The notes under the pieces: model-generated | Databases searched by the model: none | Told to the model about the DNA's origin: nothing | What the model saw: the letters and a program-made list of their open reading frames with translations, nothing else | Source: Epiperipatus broadwayi | Lineage: Eukaryota; Onychophora; Udeonychophora; Euonychophora; Peripatidae | Length of the DNA stretch: 64,000 nt | Direction of reading: 5' to 3' | NCBI GenBank assembly: GCA_028023455.1 | Contig: JAQFVV010000142.1 | Span: forward strand, 1,373,941 to 1,437,940 | Made by a program: the position numbers and the translations under genes | Shown: one piece after another, positions 38,991 to 51,365 of the stretch | Position numbering within the stretch: the stretch's first letter is position 1 | Layout: every line of letters starts with the position of its first letter

Positions 38991-39605
38991 TTTTTGTTTA
39001 TATATCTTTTAGTACTATTATCTCTATCTTTTATTTGCTTTTCTTATTTTTATTTTTATTTGACAGCTGAATCACTGTCTACTCCCCCAGAACTGACTAC
39101 CTATAACTCTCTCGCTCACCCTTGTTCTTTGCCTATTTTTCCTTTTTATCATTTGCCACCTGATACATCTAAATAATATATAATTAAATATGTAATAACT
39201 CATCTAAGTATTGAAATAAATTTTTAGATTCACTTGTCTTGCCACCTGAGGTTTCTTCCTTTAAATCAAAAACTTTTTCTCTTTTTTTTTTTTTTCAGTT
39301 CATGTGTATTTCTTTTTCTGGCTTGATCATTTGTATATATTTGGTTTTTTTTTCTTGCTTGATCATTTCTTGCTCATCCCTCTGAATCCCATGTTGTTTT
39401 TGACTTTAATGTTATTTAATTACTTACCAACTCAATTATATATCAATTTTAATAACAAATTATGAATTGCTTTATTTATTTTATACATATTTTTGTCATA
39501 CTGCAATGATATTTGGAATGTAAAATATAAATACTCTACTCAGCATTATATACTTAGTCTAAGCCACACATTGGGTTGCTAATTCTCGGGAAAAAAATAT
39601 AGCTA

Positions 39606-42600
39606 TGTAGCGGTCAGGTTTGTAAATTTGCTCAATAGACTGAGAGTCCAAGTCAGAGAACCAAAAGCTGACCAAGTCAGGATAGTAATATCCTATGTCT
39701 GATTATACCTCAACTCTCTCACTCATTCTTTCAAATCAACCCATCACAAATGACATGCCTGAGGTTATACTCAATATCTCTTTATTCACTTTCCAGCAAT
39801 AGCAAAGCAATAAAACATGGGACATTCTCCTCCATTACAGATGATATAACTTAACTAGTGATTCATATGATAATGAGCAAGAATGGAGACTGAGACAAAT
39901 TTATATTTCATAAAATTTAATAGAATACTTAAAAATATAATAAAGCAAAATAAATTTGGTATACTGTCTCACACACAGGTGAGTAAATACTCAAGGTTAT
40001 GAAAAATTTATTACAGCAATTTATAGTGTGCTCACATGCAGGTGAGTGACTCTAGGTTACAAAGTTAATTGTATAAGGCTCACACACAGGTGAGTGGTTT
40101 AGGTTTATAAAACAATATAATAAAGCAATTTGTAGTGCTCACATGCAGGTGAGTAGTTCAGGGTTATAAAATAGTATCATAAGGCAATTTATATAGAGCT
40201 CACATGCAGGCGAGTGGATGCTCAAGGTTACAACTGATTTAAGTAGTCTATGACTTTTTAATAGGCTTATGCCATCTTCCATGTCCGAACTCATGCTATG
40301 TTTTATAGAGTGGAAATAAGTAACGATTAGAGTGATCAATTTATTTGTATCTGATAGAGATTATATTATTATTATTACTAAATTTAAACTTAACTATAAA
40401 GAAATTTGTATGTTATATAATTGTTAAACAGATAAACACATTAACTCAGATTTTGAATCAGATCAAAGTCAAAGTTACTTTCTAGGGAAGCTGAACTGAG
40501 GTGTGGCAGTTGAACATCAGATTTTAGTGTATTATAAACTATAGTATCAGAATAAATGTGTCTCGAATGTATTCTTAATTGAGGTCTATTACCTTGTAAA
40601 TGGTTTCCCAAACTGGTCTGCTTGCTATAATTGAAGAGGCCTTTTTATTAAAGTGAGCAGAAGAGTGGCTTATGAGCCCTTTGGAATGCTTTGGTTCCTC
40701 CAAATATGAATAAATGTCACAGCTACATAAACTTTTGAGGTGTGACTTGATGTGGAAACAATCCTGATGTAGGCGATTATAGGTATACCACGAAGATATG
40801 AATATTTATGCTAACTAGCAACACATTCACAATGCTAAATTAATATTTTTATAAATTAATTATGCCAAAATCTTAGCTTCTTTCAGTGGTACTACCACTG
40901 GTCAGTTCATAAAAGAGATTATTAAGTCACGTGATAAAGGTGATTAATGAGAATCTGATTTAAGGGTCTCTGCATACCTTCTTAATCTTTAATTAAATGG
41001 AGTTATAGCAAATTTAAAGATTTACTAGAACTTGAACATTAAACATTAGTTATATGTAGTATAATTTTCATCTAATAGCAAACAAATTTATTTTTAAATA
41101 ATCTAAAATATGAATTATTAAATAGCTGACACAAAGTATTGATTCTTAAATAAATTACTCAAAATATTAATCTTAAATAACTCGTCAAAATATGGCCTTA
41201 CTAATAACGCATAATATGTTTCAAATAACTTATGCAAAACCTACATTTTAAATAGCTTGTGTAAAATATACTTTTTGAATAACTGCCAAAATACATATTT
41301 TAAATAACTTATGCAAATATACATCTTAAATAACATGAGCAAAATCTGCATTTTAAATAACATATGCAAAATATACATTTTAAATAACTTGAGCAAAATA
41401 TTTTCATTTTAAATAACTTAAGCGAAAGATGTGTTTTAAATAACTTATTTTGGGCATTATAAATAACTCATTCACTCTAGCATAAATAATAGTTTTATTT
41501 CAGAAGGGAGTTTTGCCTATATTCTTTATATTACAATAATATGATATAACAAAAAGTGATTACTCACATCTCCCCCAGTAATTTATTAAAACACACAAAA
41601 CTCCATTCAGATGAACATAGCATAAATTAATGAACATGAACTTAAAACTAAAGATAGATGCCATAAGAATAAATTGCATAAAACGATCAATAAATTTATA
41701 ATTTAGAAATGAAACTTTGTTTGAATGGTTTTATAGAAACTAAATATTTATGCTTACTTAAATTATTAATGATCAAGCAAGAATTTTGAGAGTGCTCTAA
41801 GCTTTAAATAAATCTAATCTAAATAGTTTAGTGTAATATTTAAATGTTATAATCACAGGCTGGGCATGGCTGAGCTTGGTGTTTTCTCTCATCGGTAGTT
41901 GCTTGTCTGAGAAGAGTTTATAAACGGCTATCTCTTGTCTCTAGCCAATGATCATCATTCTAGCAGCTTGGGTGATGGCTTTTTAGGATTCAGCTTGCTA
42001 AACATGGCAGGAAACATTTTTTTATTTAAATTTTCAGCACTGGCCTTCAGAAATATTTCAGCAACTTTTTAACAGCAACAGCAACAAGCACTTGAAGAAG
42101 TAGAAGGAGGATATTGATGGCTACTACAGGCCTCTTTTATATTATATTTTTGACAGTAGTTCCCTCCTCCTTTTAGACTTGCCACACCACCTGATTACTG
42201 GTTCGAACTTGCCTTTAACTAAATATCCACTTAGTAAAATATTTAGTATAACTAAATCTGGCCTTAAAGACTCTATTATTCCAATTGACATCATAGTTAA
42301 CTCCAGAATCAAAGATGATATTTCCAAGAGTATTCCAATTTGCATCACAGTTACCTTGAGTCAAAGATGATATTCCCAAAAGAGTTGTAATAGCACTTAG
42401 TATGAAATTTATGCCGGACTGAATTTTATAATTGGTCTTAGTTATAATTTTAAATGGGTCAAGTTTTAGCTAAACATTTATTTTTAGACGAAGTGTTAAA
42501 ACTCATAAACAAATTACCAACTTGTGTAATTTTAAACAAACAATAGAACTGAAAATTATTTAACTTGAAAATTATTTAAAATAAATATTGAAAATTAAAT

Positions 42601-42882
42601 AAGTAATTTTATAAATTTAAACTTATTATTATGTTATATATATAAATTTTAACTACACACCATTATGTTTACTTCAGTTTTAACAAACGTAAATGATTAT
42701 GTGCATATATAAATATTTAAGACTGTATTTTTATATTATAATTAATAGGACAATTATACACCCACATACTCACAATATTATAAGCACACTCAAAGTTTTA
42801 AATTAAAGAAACACATGCAATCTGAGTGCAATGAAATATGCTATTATAGAATATAATAGGTGAAACAGATCCAACTGTTTCA
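39606..42882 (-). repeat. Long direct repeat, right copy (putative LTR)
   Basis: Partner of 33859-37275. It contains its own minisatellites (39965-40220 and 41090-41460). For a minus-strand element this would be the 5' LTR. Confidence 0.85.
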
Positions 42883-42913
<31 letters not shown>

Positions 42914-44778
42914 AATGCACACAATATGCTATTACATGTTAAGAAATAAAATTAGAAATTAAAAATAAAGTTTGCAAATAAAAATTTGTTTTTAGAAATT
43001 GAAAATTAAAAGTCATCTAAACTCATATATAAATAAAATTGTGCAGATGGAAAAATTATTAAAAGAAAACTATTAAAGAAAAAAAAGTATTCTAAAACTA
43101 AATTTTCAGAAAAAAAAAATTAAAGATAAAAATATATCTTTAAGAATGTAAATAATTTAATTAATGCTATTGTGTAAAATGGAAATGATTATTTTTCAAT
43201 TAGTTAAAGTAAACTAGCCCTTGGGCATCACAAAATTTATAAGTAAAGGTCAGATAGGAGAGAAAAAACAACAGGAACAGAATAGCGAATAAAAGAAATC
43301 CCTTGGAAAACAGACCTCAGCAAAAGGATCATCATGTTATAATGTTGAGTTAATCCAAAAATTTAATATTAAAAAAAATGGAAATAAAATATTATGTGTT
43401 ATATGTGTTAGTGCAGGGAGATTTGAAGAAGAAGGAATTAAAAAGATGCACATTTCAATCATTTCAGTTGTTCTAAAAAAAAAGAAATGAAATATCATTT
43501 TGCCATATTGTGGACCACAGGATATCTAGGCCAGGAAATAAAATAACAGCTACAATAAAGGACTAATGGCTAACTGCATACCAATCTTCTCAGGACATCA
43601 TGGGAATTAACACCTTCCAAATTACAAGCAACTAGAAAATATGGACTTTTTAAAAACAGTAAGAACTCTAACTAATGAACTTTAATGCTAAACAAAACTT
43701 TTCCAGTATTTTAAAACCATAGAACTTTAGATAATTCATGAACACTAAGTATAAAACTTTCCCAGTATTTAAATTATAGCAATAGAAATTCCTATCTGAC
43801 CAAAACTAAATCATTTATTAATAATTATTTTTATTGAATGTATTTTTTTAAAAAATCATTTCAATTAATTTATTTTTTCTGTTCTTTTAAGTGTTTATTA
43901 TGATTTTTTTCTGTTAAGCTAAACTTTTAATTAAATCATGTTAAATTTAAGTCGGGTGTGAATGACTGCATAGATTTGTAAAGTTATGTTGGTCTAAGGG
44001 AGAGTAAATCTTAGGTTATTTGTTTCACAGTTAGATTGGGTTAATTGATTTGGATGTATTGGTGTAATTAGTAAATGTAGCAGAAATATTACATTATATG
44101 TTGCATGTGGGCGAAATAAGCCTATTTCTTATTGACCATCAGAGACAGACAGTATTCCCTGCTCTGTGGATCATCCTTTTTGCCTATGGAATGGGATCGT
44201 AAGTCAGCAAAAAGGACTCAATCCCTTCCTATGAAGTTTTCTTTTTTATTGTTCTTCTTGCAGACAGATGTAACATCCCTGTACTGGATGAGAGACAATT
44301 TTTTCTCTATAACCATGCTGTTCAGATGTGAATTTCTGACAGTATGGTATTGTGCTGTCATATTCATGCTGCATTGAATACATCGATATATCAGATAGAC
44401 TGACATTAGTTTGACTGCAAATTTTTGGCCTAAGGTAAATAAGGGATATCGAATATTTTCTTTTTTGAGTGCAATCTATGTAGTCTATCCATATTCGACA
44501 CTTTAATAAAATATTAATAAATTCATCTGTGCGAACTTCCAAAATAAAAAGTTAAAAATGTAAATTAAATTCTAAAGTAAAAGTGATACTAAAATGATTT
44601 TAAATCTTATATATGTTTAATAAATGTTTGTGTGTGTTATTATTACTGGCAGTGGCTTCTTTTATTTTTTTATATTAAAAATTATCTCTGCTGCACCATG
44701 AGCTAGTGACTGGTATTGTTGAAATATTTTTCAGAATGTGGAATCTATTTTATTGGGAAAAAATTACAGTCTGATGTT
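42883..44778. other. Intron sequence; dispersed repeat at ~43950-44060; short unrecognised frames
   Basis: A TA run follows the repeat (42882-42910). About 43960-44035 resembles 5755-5840. Overlapping frames at 44132-44542 on both strands (for example minus-strand MEVRTDEFINILLKCRIWID) keep a more balanced composition than their surroundings and may be a transposon relic, but I cannot place them in a family. Confidence 0.4.
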
Positions 44779-45398
44779 ATAGACAATGACCAATGAAAAT
44801 TGTAAATATTTTTTGCATCTAAAAGATGAACTTTTAAATGCAATCTTTTTTTTTGTTTATAGAGATGAACTGCTACAGTAAACATATATATGGTTAAGAA
44901 AACAGATACAACTTTTCCTAAATTTCCATATTATAATAAACTCTTCTACTAAGAGTTGAATGTTAATTATTAACAATTTTTAACAGATGTTATCATTGAA
45001 ATTTATGTATATGTTTATGATAGCACTTTATAATTAACAAGAAATTGCATTTAAAACAGTTCCCCTTTTAGATGCAAGAAGTTTTTACAATTTTTATTAG
45101 TTACATTCTAAATAATCTAATTTTGACTTTGCTTAAATAAAACAAAACAGATATTTTTATATTCTTAAAAATATTTCAATAATAACATCTATTAAAAATT
45201 ATTAATAATTAACATTCGACTACTGGTGGAAAAGTATAATATAATAAGGAAAGTTAGGAAAAGTTGTACGATTTTTTCTTAAACATGTAAGTGTTTACTG
45301 TAGCACTTTAACTCTTTAAATAACATCAGATTGCATTTAAAAGAGGTTTCTTTTAGATGCAAAAAGTGTTTACAGTTTTCATTTGCCACTGTCTGTAT
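44779..45398. mobile_element. Nested foldback element
   Basis: TTTTTGCATCTAAAAGATGA near 44809 faces the mirrored TTTTAGATGCAAAAAGTG near 45351, and GTTAATTATTAACAATTTTT near 44961 faces AAAAATTATTAATAATTAAC near 45194, giving a nested palindrome. A third copy of the ATTGCATTT...TTTTAGATGCAAG block lies inside at 45045-45085. No coding. Probably a non-autonomous DNA element. Confidence 0.7.
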
Positions 45399-46284
45399 CA
45401 TTTGATGATGATTTCTATTAAATAAAATTGAACTGATGTTTTCCTAATTTTAAAAAATATTTTAATATATACTTTGTATATGTTAAAACTACAGTTCTAT
45501 ATTTATACACTTTCAAACATACTGTTTTACAGACGAAAAAATGCAAATGATTTTTTAAATAATTTTTTTATAAAATACATTTGAAGGTTGTTATAATCTT
45601 CTAAAAAGAGATTAATAAACCAATATGCAAAAGTCATGTAAACTATTATTTAAAAACATAAGAAAATGAATTATAGTTTTAAAAATATATGCAAGTATAA
45701 AGGAAATTCAAATTCTGAATAAAAAATATGATTGAATATGTAAATATTTCATCTTCAATAAAAACTAAGACCATTGTGGAGATTAACATTATTTAATCTA
45801 ATAAAGAAGAATTGGTAGTTGTTATCAAAAATTGCTAAAAGATTGACATGTGTGTAAAATAAATTGACAAATATATACATATAAGCCATGCATTTGATTG
45901 CAGTATAATATTGCAAGTCTTTTTACTGTTATATAAAAATAATAGATAATGTGAGACCAGACTTAACATTGTAAAATGGAGACATATTCTGCATTATTTG
46001 GTTACATCTAGTAAGAATTTTATATTTCATTTTGTATGTTACAAAATAAAATTATTATTTTTGAAAAATCAATGTTTAAATATTTTAAATCCAGAATAAC
46101 TAATAATTGTAACTTAAATCTTTTCTTTATTTTGAAATTCTATATAATATTATAATTCATTGAAATGGTCCTAATATTAGTTGATAAAAAAGATTAATAT
46201 TCACAAAAAATAAATTTGAGATAAACTTTTATAAAATTATTTTAGGAACATTATCAATAAAAACATCAATAAAATAATCAAAAT
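45399..46284. other. Intron sequence, no gene seen
   Basis: AT-rich, nothing recognised. Confidence 0.5.
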
Positions 46285-46485
46285 TATCCCAAATTTATAA
46301 TTCAAACAGACAAGCCCAAAATTATAAACTCTAAAACAAACCAATGGTTTCACTGCTACAAGCAGACTTTTCAAGTGTAGTTCTTTACACTTAAAAAGTC
46401 TGCTTGTAGCAGTAAAACCATTGATTATTTTTTAGAGTTTATATTTTTTGGCTAGTATAGTTGAGTTGTGAATTTGGGGTAATTT
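46285..46485. mobile_element. Hairpin MITE (~200 bp)
   Basis: CCAATGGTTTCACTGCTACAA-type arms (46338-46378) are mirrored at 46385-46428 (CTGCTTGTAGCAGTAAAACC) around a loop of a few bases. Matching goes on outward to ATTATCCCAAATTTATAA and GAATTTGGGGTAAT. Confidence 0.85.
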
Positions 46486-46511
46486 TGTTATATAAATACT
46501 CTTCATTTATA

Positions 46512-49500
46512 GTGACTTTTCTCATTTTTAAATTTATATTTAAAAACCTAGAAGAGCCTTGAAAATTGCAGAGTTTTTTAAATAAAAAATAAAGACATGT
46601 AAATTATAAACCAACATTTTGAAACTAAGCTACATTGCTGTATTAATATTTTAACAGTGTGCTCCTTTAATTTAAAATTATTTAATTCATGGTGGAAATA
46701 TTTACTTTTCCCACATATGTGTTTAATAATAATAATAATAATGGGTATTTATTTAATTTAAATATTTTATGTACCAAATGATAATATAAAAATTCTAGAT
46801 GTAATACAATAGATGCTATAAATATCTGTAAATTTGAGAGAAAAGTATAAAATAGGATAAATATTTTTTTTAATCTCTTTTTACTAATTTTAACTATTTA
46901 CCAGTATTAATTTTACTTTTGAAAATGCACTAAGTGAATATAATTTTCTCTTCAGTAAATCACTTCATGAATTTTAATTCTAACTATTAAAAGATAAATA
47001 AATAAAATTTAAAAAAAAAAAAGAAAAAAATATTCAAATTTAAAATTTTGGTAAATTTTGTTTTAAATAATTAGAGTTGTTTTTTTTCTTTATTTTTTCT
47101 TTATCTCTTTCCAAAAGAAAAAGTGTTTCAAAATCAGCATAATCAATATGATTATAGTTTGACCAGAAAAAAGGTAATTAAAGAGGCATTTCAAAACTAT
47201 GATTGAAATTTTTTAATTAATAAAAAAAGGAGGGAAATATCTAAATAATGAATTTTGGAAAAATAAACTTAATTGCTCAGTAGTTAAATTTTTGTAATTG
47301 GTTATAGTCAGGATTGTTCCAAAAAACAGGAATGTGGGTCCAACAGTTGACATCAGTATCTTATAAGAAGTAAAAAATCCTGACCCATCTTTTGAAGAGA
47401 ACAGTCAGTACAAAGCCTGCAGCTGAAGAAGACAGTGGGAGATAAAAGTTATAATCAAGTTTCTAAAGAAGACAGTAGTTCCAATCATGGTTTTAAAAAA
47501 CAGTCATTCTTAACTCAGCTGATAAAGAAAAAAGCAGGTGCAAAAGCTCAACTATTTAAAAATGCTTTCTACCATGGAAACAATATGTTAAGTTTAGCTA
47601 AAAGCTAAAGGGACATTTCCCCCATGTAACCTTGTTTACAAAAAATAAAAATTAAAGAAGATACCCCTGAAGTAATCTACAATCTTGTCTTCAACCAAAT
47701 GCATGAGTATCTCCTTTATGTTAGCCAGATGTAAAAAAATATTTAAAAAAAATGAAAAAAATTCTTACTATGTGGTAATTAAAAAATTTGTCTGAAAAAG
47801 TAAATAAAGTAACCATGCACATTAACCAGAAAATAAAAAGCCTCCAAGAAGAAATTCTACATGGAAAATCTGTAAATTATATGCACAGAAAAAGGTGTCC
47901 TAAAATAAGTAAAGCCATGGTAGAAAGATATTTACTTTAATGTGCACATTACCTTTAAATTTATAAAGGAGTTTTAAAATTAACTAGTAATTGATATTAA
48001 TTAATAATTTTATTAGTAGTTTTTTAATTGAACATGTTTTTTTAATTCATGTTATATTTTTCTTTCAAAATTATTCAAAGAATTTTTTTAAATAACTTAA
48101 TTTTTATAAAATTTGGCATTTTTTTGTTTTAAATTATTACTCCCTCCCACCAAATTATATACAAATAGTAAAGAAAATTTACCTTCTTATTTCTGATTAA
48201 AATAGCTGTTTTTCAACTTTTGTTAAAGAAATAATATAATGAAAACAAAAATTAATTTATTTAAGGAATAAAATCAGCTGTTTGGTTTATTTTTTTATGA
48301 AATTGTACTTTATGAGCAGAATGTATAAATTTAAATTGTCATGTTATTATGATGTCAGTATGTTATTTTAAAATTTTTATTATTTATTAATCTGTTAGTT
48401 ATTAAATAATTGTTTACAAATATTTGTATTAGTGTCTTATTCACCAGCTATCTGTTACACAAATTGGCAGTATAGATGACTTGATTTCAATACAGCTTAG
48501 GTTTTGAGAGATTATTACTAAATTATCACAGAAATGTCATTCTAAAATAAATTACAATAAGTTGTTATATTTGAAATAGAAGCACTCTTTGCATATCTGG
48601 AGCCTAATTGTAAATTTAAGAGCTTTAAACTCAGAGTTCAAATCCCTTATATTTACAATTAGGCTCCAGGTATGGGAAAAGTGCCTATTTCAAATATTTA
48701 AACATTAAGCCAGCATCCTGCCCATCCCTCTTCTATGTATTTAAATGGATAAGATTTTGTACATGAGGAGTCAGAGTGACTTGAGTTCAACATGGGCATG
48801 GCAATAATATTGGAATCAACATGGGATTTGGGCTTTTCACCATCAGATTTTAGTGGTATGGATGGCTGAAGAGTTGGATCCTGTCCATTAAAGTATAAAT
48901 ATTTGCTATCTTAATATAAAATGAACACTGATTATATATATATATATATATATATAAATATTTTACACTTGTTTCGGTGGTTATATATATGTGTGTGTGT
49001 GGGGGGGGGGGAAATAATAATCTGGACCAAGTAATGAGTGCTGGTTTAGCATGAAATATGTATATTGGTGATTATGTACCTTTCGTACATGTGTGTGAGA
49101 TGTGTATCAGTGGTACAATATAGTGGTATGGATAGTTGAAGGGTACTTGAAATTCTGAGTTCAAATCCTCTGTATTTACAATAAGCTGTTATATTTATTT
49201 ACCTCCTGCTCATAGTAATAGTTCATAGAATTTTTTTGAGTTCAGAAAATAATGGTTATTTTTATGGATGTAGGGGTTTATGCTAGTGTTTGTATATCCA
49301 GATGAAAACTCTGAATAGTGCAAAAAATGTCACCTATAAAATTCACTTGGAGCATCTTGTTTTGTTTATGAGAAAATTAGTTTATAGATGGATAGTATGT
49401 TAATAGTACTATGGGGTCACAACACTGATGGTAATCAGTATATTTCTGTATCTCAGCATTATTTTTTATTTTGAAGGTTGTATTAGCACTCAAATATGTG

Positions 49501-49745
49501 CATCCAAATTATTGTGTTATATTTTACCCTGAGTTTAGCAGTAACTATATAAGTATCCTATTTTATAGTATATTTCTTTAAAACCAGTCGCAAAAGTAGA
49601 CTTGATTTTATGATGTTGACTTTTGATAGTTGTTTGTGACTATTGACTATTGAATGCTGATATATTTTTGATTTAATTATTCTACTATAATGCAGGAGAT
49701 GCACCTTACAGTTCTTTCATGCTGATTCTCTGCTTATATATATTT
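46512..49745. repeat. Long dispersed repeat B, copy 1 (with a family A insertion)
   Basis: About 46640-48580 and 49190-49745 align, in order, with 56365-58240 and 58240-58810. Shared blocks include CACATATGTGTTTAATAAT, GGGTATTTATTTAATTTAAA and TAGGGGTTTAT. The first 120 bp (46512-46632, CTTTTCTCATTTTTAAATTT ...) correspond to the region after copy 2 (58876-58995). A 600-bp family A piece interrupts this copy. No protein-coding frame is conserved; class unknown. Confidence 0.75.
48585..49195 (+). mobile_element. Family A repeat inserted into repeat B, with flanking duplication
   Basis: The insert carries the family A blocks (AAGCCAGCATCCTGCCCATC, GGATAAGATTTTGTACATGA, GAAGGGTACTTGAAATTCTG and GAGTTCAAATCC). 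It is bracketed by ACAATAAGTTGTTATATT (about 48555) and ACAATAAGCTGTTATATT (about 49180), a likely ~18-bp target duplication, because the empty site is present in copy 2 near 58225 as a single GTAAGCTGTTTTATT. This shows that family A transposes by making target duplications. A (TA)n run and a G-run near 49000-49010 are inside. Confidence 0.7.
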
Positions 49746-50464
49746 ATTCATTATATTTGATGAGTTACTCTCTCATGACAATCATTGATTTTTGTGACCA
49801 TTCTTCATTATTTATTATATATTTATGTTATTTTCTGGAAATAATAATCATTTTCCAACTCCTCATGGTGATCCTTTTATACCATTACAAATGACAAACC
49901 AACTGTGGGCCTGATGATGATCAAGTTCTGGTATCCAGTATACAAAGTGACACATAACTTGAACTTCAAAAATTATATCTAAAAAGAAAACTATATTTTA
50001 TGCAGATTTAATTCTAAAATATATTATTGTGAAATGTGACAAAAGTGTATATCATGATTAAGTTATAATTTGATTATAAATTATAAATAGATGTTAATGT
50101 GTATTTAATGGCTTGAATGGTTGCAGTGAATTTTCCCACCAGTGGCAGCTGATTTATTGAAATTTATTTTCTTTTTAAAATTGCATGAAAACTAAAAACA
50201 TGACATCAACAGAAATCATGGCATTTCTTTATGATTAAATACTCTTACAAGATGGTGTATCATATGTTAAAATCACACAAAATTTAGATTTTTTATTAAT
50301 ATTTTTTTTAGTAGGTTCATTTAATTTTTTTTCTTTTTTGTATTGTTTACTAGATTGCATAAAGAAGACAATGGCACAATTTTTGTTACAGCAAAATTCT
50401 GAAGTAAAATTGATTAATAGTATTTTGATGATTCAAAGCCTTCATCCCAATAAAAGTTTAATAT
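49746..50464. other. Intron sequence, no gene seen
   Basis: AT-rich; nothing recognised. Confidence 0.5.
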
Positions 50465-50990
50465 TGTAAGTATTCAATTTTAAATTTTTCTAATATATTT
50501 TACATTTTTCTATTATGTTTTTATAATGTTTTTTATTATTTGCTAAATTATAATTTATTAATGTGTTTGTGATTGCATTTGTATTAGTATGTGTAGTATA
50601 TAAATTGTATTTGTAATCATAGTAGTTTATGTATGATGTAATTTCAGGACTTGTAAGTATTCAATTTAAACTTTTTTTTATTATTTGCATAGTATTTTAA
50701 ATTTTTCTATTATTTGCATAGCTTTATTATTTTTATAAAGTATAATTTATGAATGTCCTTGCATTTGTATTAGTGTCTGTGGTATATAAATTACAATGTA
50801 TTCCAATATAATATAATGTTTAAGGAACAATGTAATTTTGGGTATCTGATCCAAGTTTGAGGCAACCTTATTTTATAGACATAATGATTCTAAAAAGGTT
50901 TAATAATTTATTAATATGTTTATATATGTATTAGTGTGTTTGTGTTTCCACTTGCATGTCTGCATTTGTATAACAAGAAATTTAAATATA
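50465..50990 (+). repeat. Diverged tandem repeat, ~190-bp unit
   Basis: GTAAGTATTCAATTT begins units at about 50465 and 50654, each running through TTTCTATTAT, AATTTAT(T/G)AATG and GCATTTGTATTAGTGT. A third, partial unit ends near 50990. Confidence 0.65.
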
Positions 50991-51144
50991 TATAAGTGAA
51001 GCAGTCAATCTTAGCCCAAAATTGAGCTTCATGGTTCTATCTACTAACCTGTCTTTAAACCTTATATCTCATCCCGCTTCTTTAGTCATATATATTTGAG
51101 ATGCACACCTAAAATTTATAAACTCTAACTTTCCAATATTTATT

Positions 51145-51365
51145 ATTAAATTGAGAGACTGCAAAACCTCTCATGCTCATTACTATAACAGCAAATCAGA
51201 TTGTAAATATAAGACAGAGAATTTAACAAGAACAGGGGAGTCCACGCTATTCTTTACTTGTCTTTCTATATATCCAAGCCAGTCTAAAGTACTTGTATTT
51301 ACGATCTGATTTGCTGTTATAGTAATGAGCACAAAAGGTTTTGCAGTTTCTCAATTTAATTTCAA
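51145..51365. mobile_element. Hairpin MITE (~220 bp)
   Basis: Arms of ~65 bp: ATTAAATTGAGAGACTGCAA ... CATTACTATAACAGCAAATC at 51148-51210 against GATTTGCTGTTATAGTAATG ... TTGCAGTTTCTCAATTTAAT at 51306-51362. The loop of about 95 bp has no coding sequence. Confidence 0.88.

Larger units (their letters stand above)
37276..39605. other. Core between the long direct repeats
   Basis: A 2.33-kb unique region, strongly pyrimidine-rich on the plus strand from about 37900 to 39130. Coding traces are on the minus strand only. GGTGGGAAGAAAGG (minus strand, about 37306-37319) lies near the downstream LTR where a polypurine tract is expected. I could not see a convincing primer-binding site next to 39605. 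Confidence 0.5.
33859..42882 (-). mobile_element. Non-autonomous LTR-type element with very long terminal direct repeats
   Basis: Two direct repeats (33859-37275 and 39606-42882) flank a 2.33-kb core. The repeats start TG (TGTAGCGGTCAGG in the right copy) and end CA (...ACTGTTTCA), as LTRs do, and both outer sides abut TA runs (TTTCAATATATA...), which would hide a target duplication. On the minus strand the core carries a gag-like Glu/Arg-rich coding stretch and then an integrase C-terminus-like stretch, in the order expected of an LTR element with most of pol deleted. LTRs of ~3.3 kb would be unusual; a plain segmental duplication around an unrelated insert is the alternative. The copies differ by many substitutions and by indels, so the element is not recent. 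Confidence 0.6.

Noticed and set aside
37901-39176. Ser/Leu/Phe-rich plus-strand membrane-like proteins
   Set aside because: They are the complement of a purine-rich Glu/Arg coding stretch on the minus strand; the composition alone explains them.
44132-44542. Small host gene on either strand
   Set aside because: Overlapping frames on both strands, no splice-supported continuation and no recognisable domain; most likely a repeat relic.
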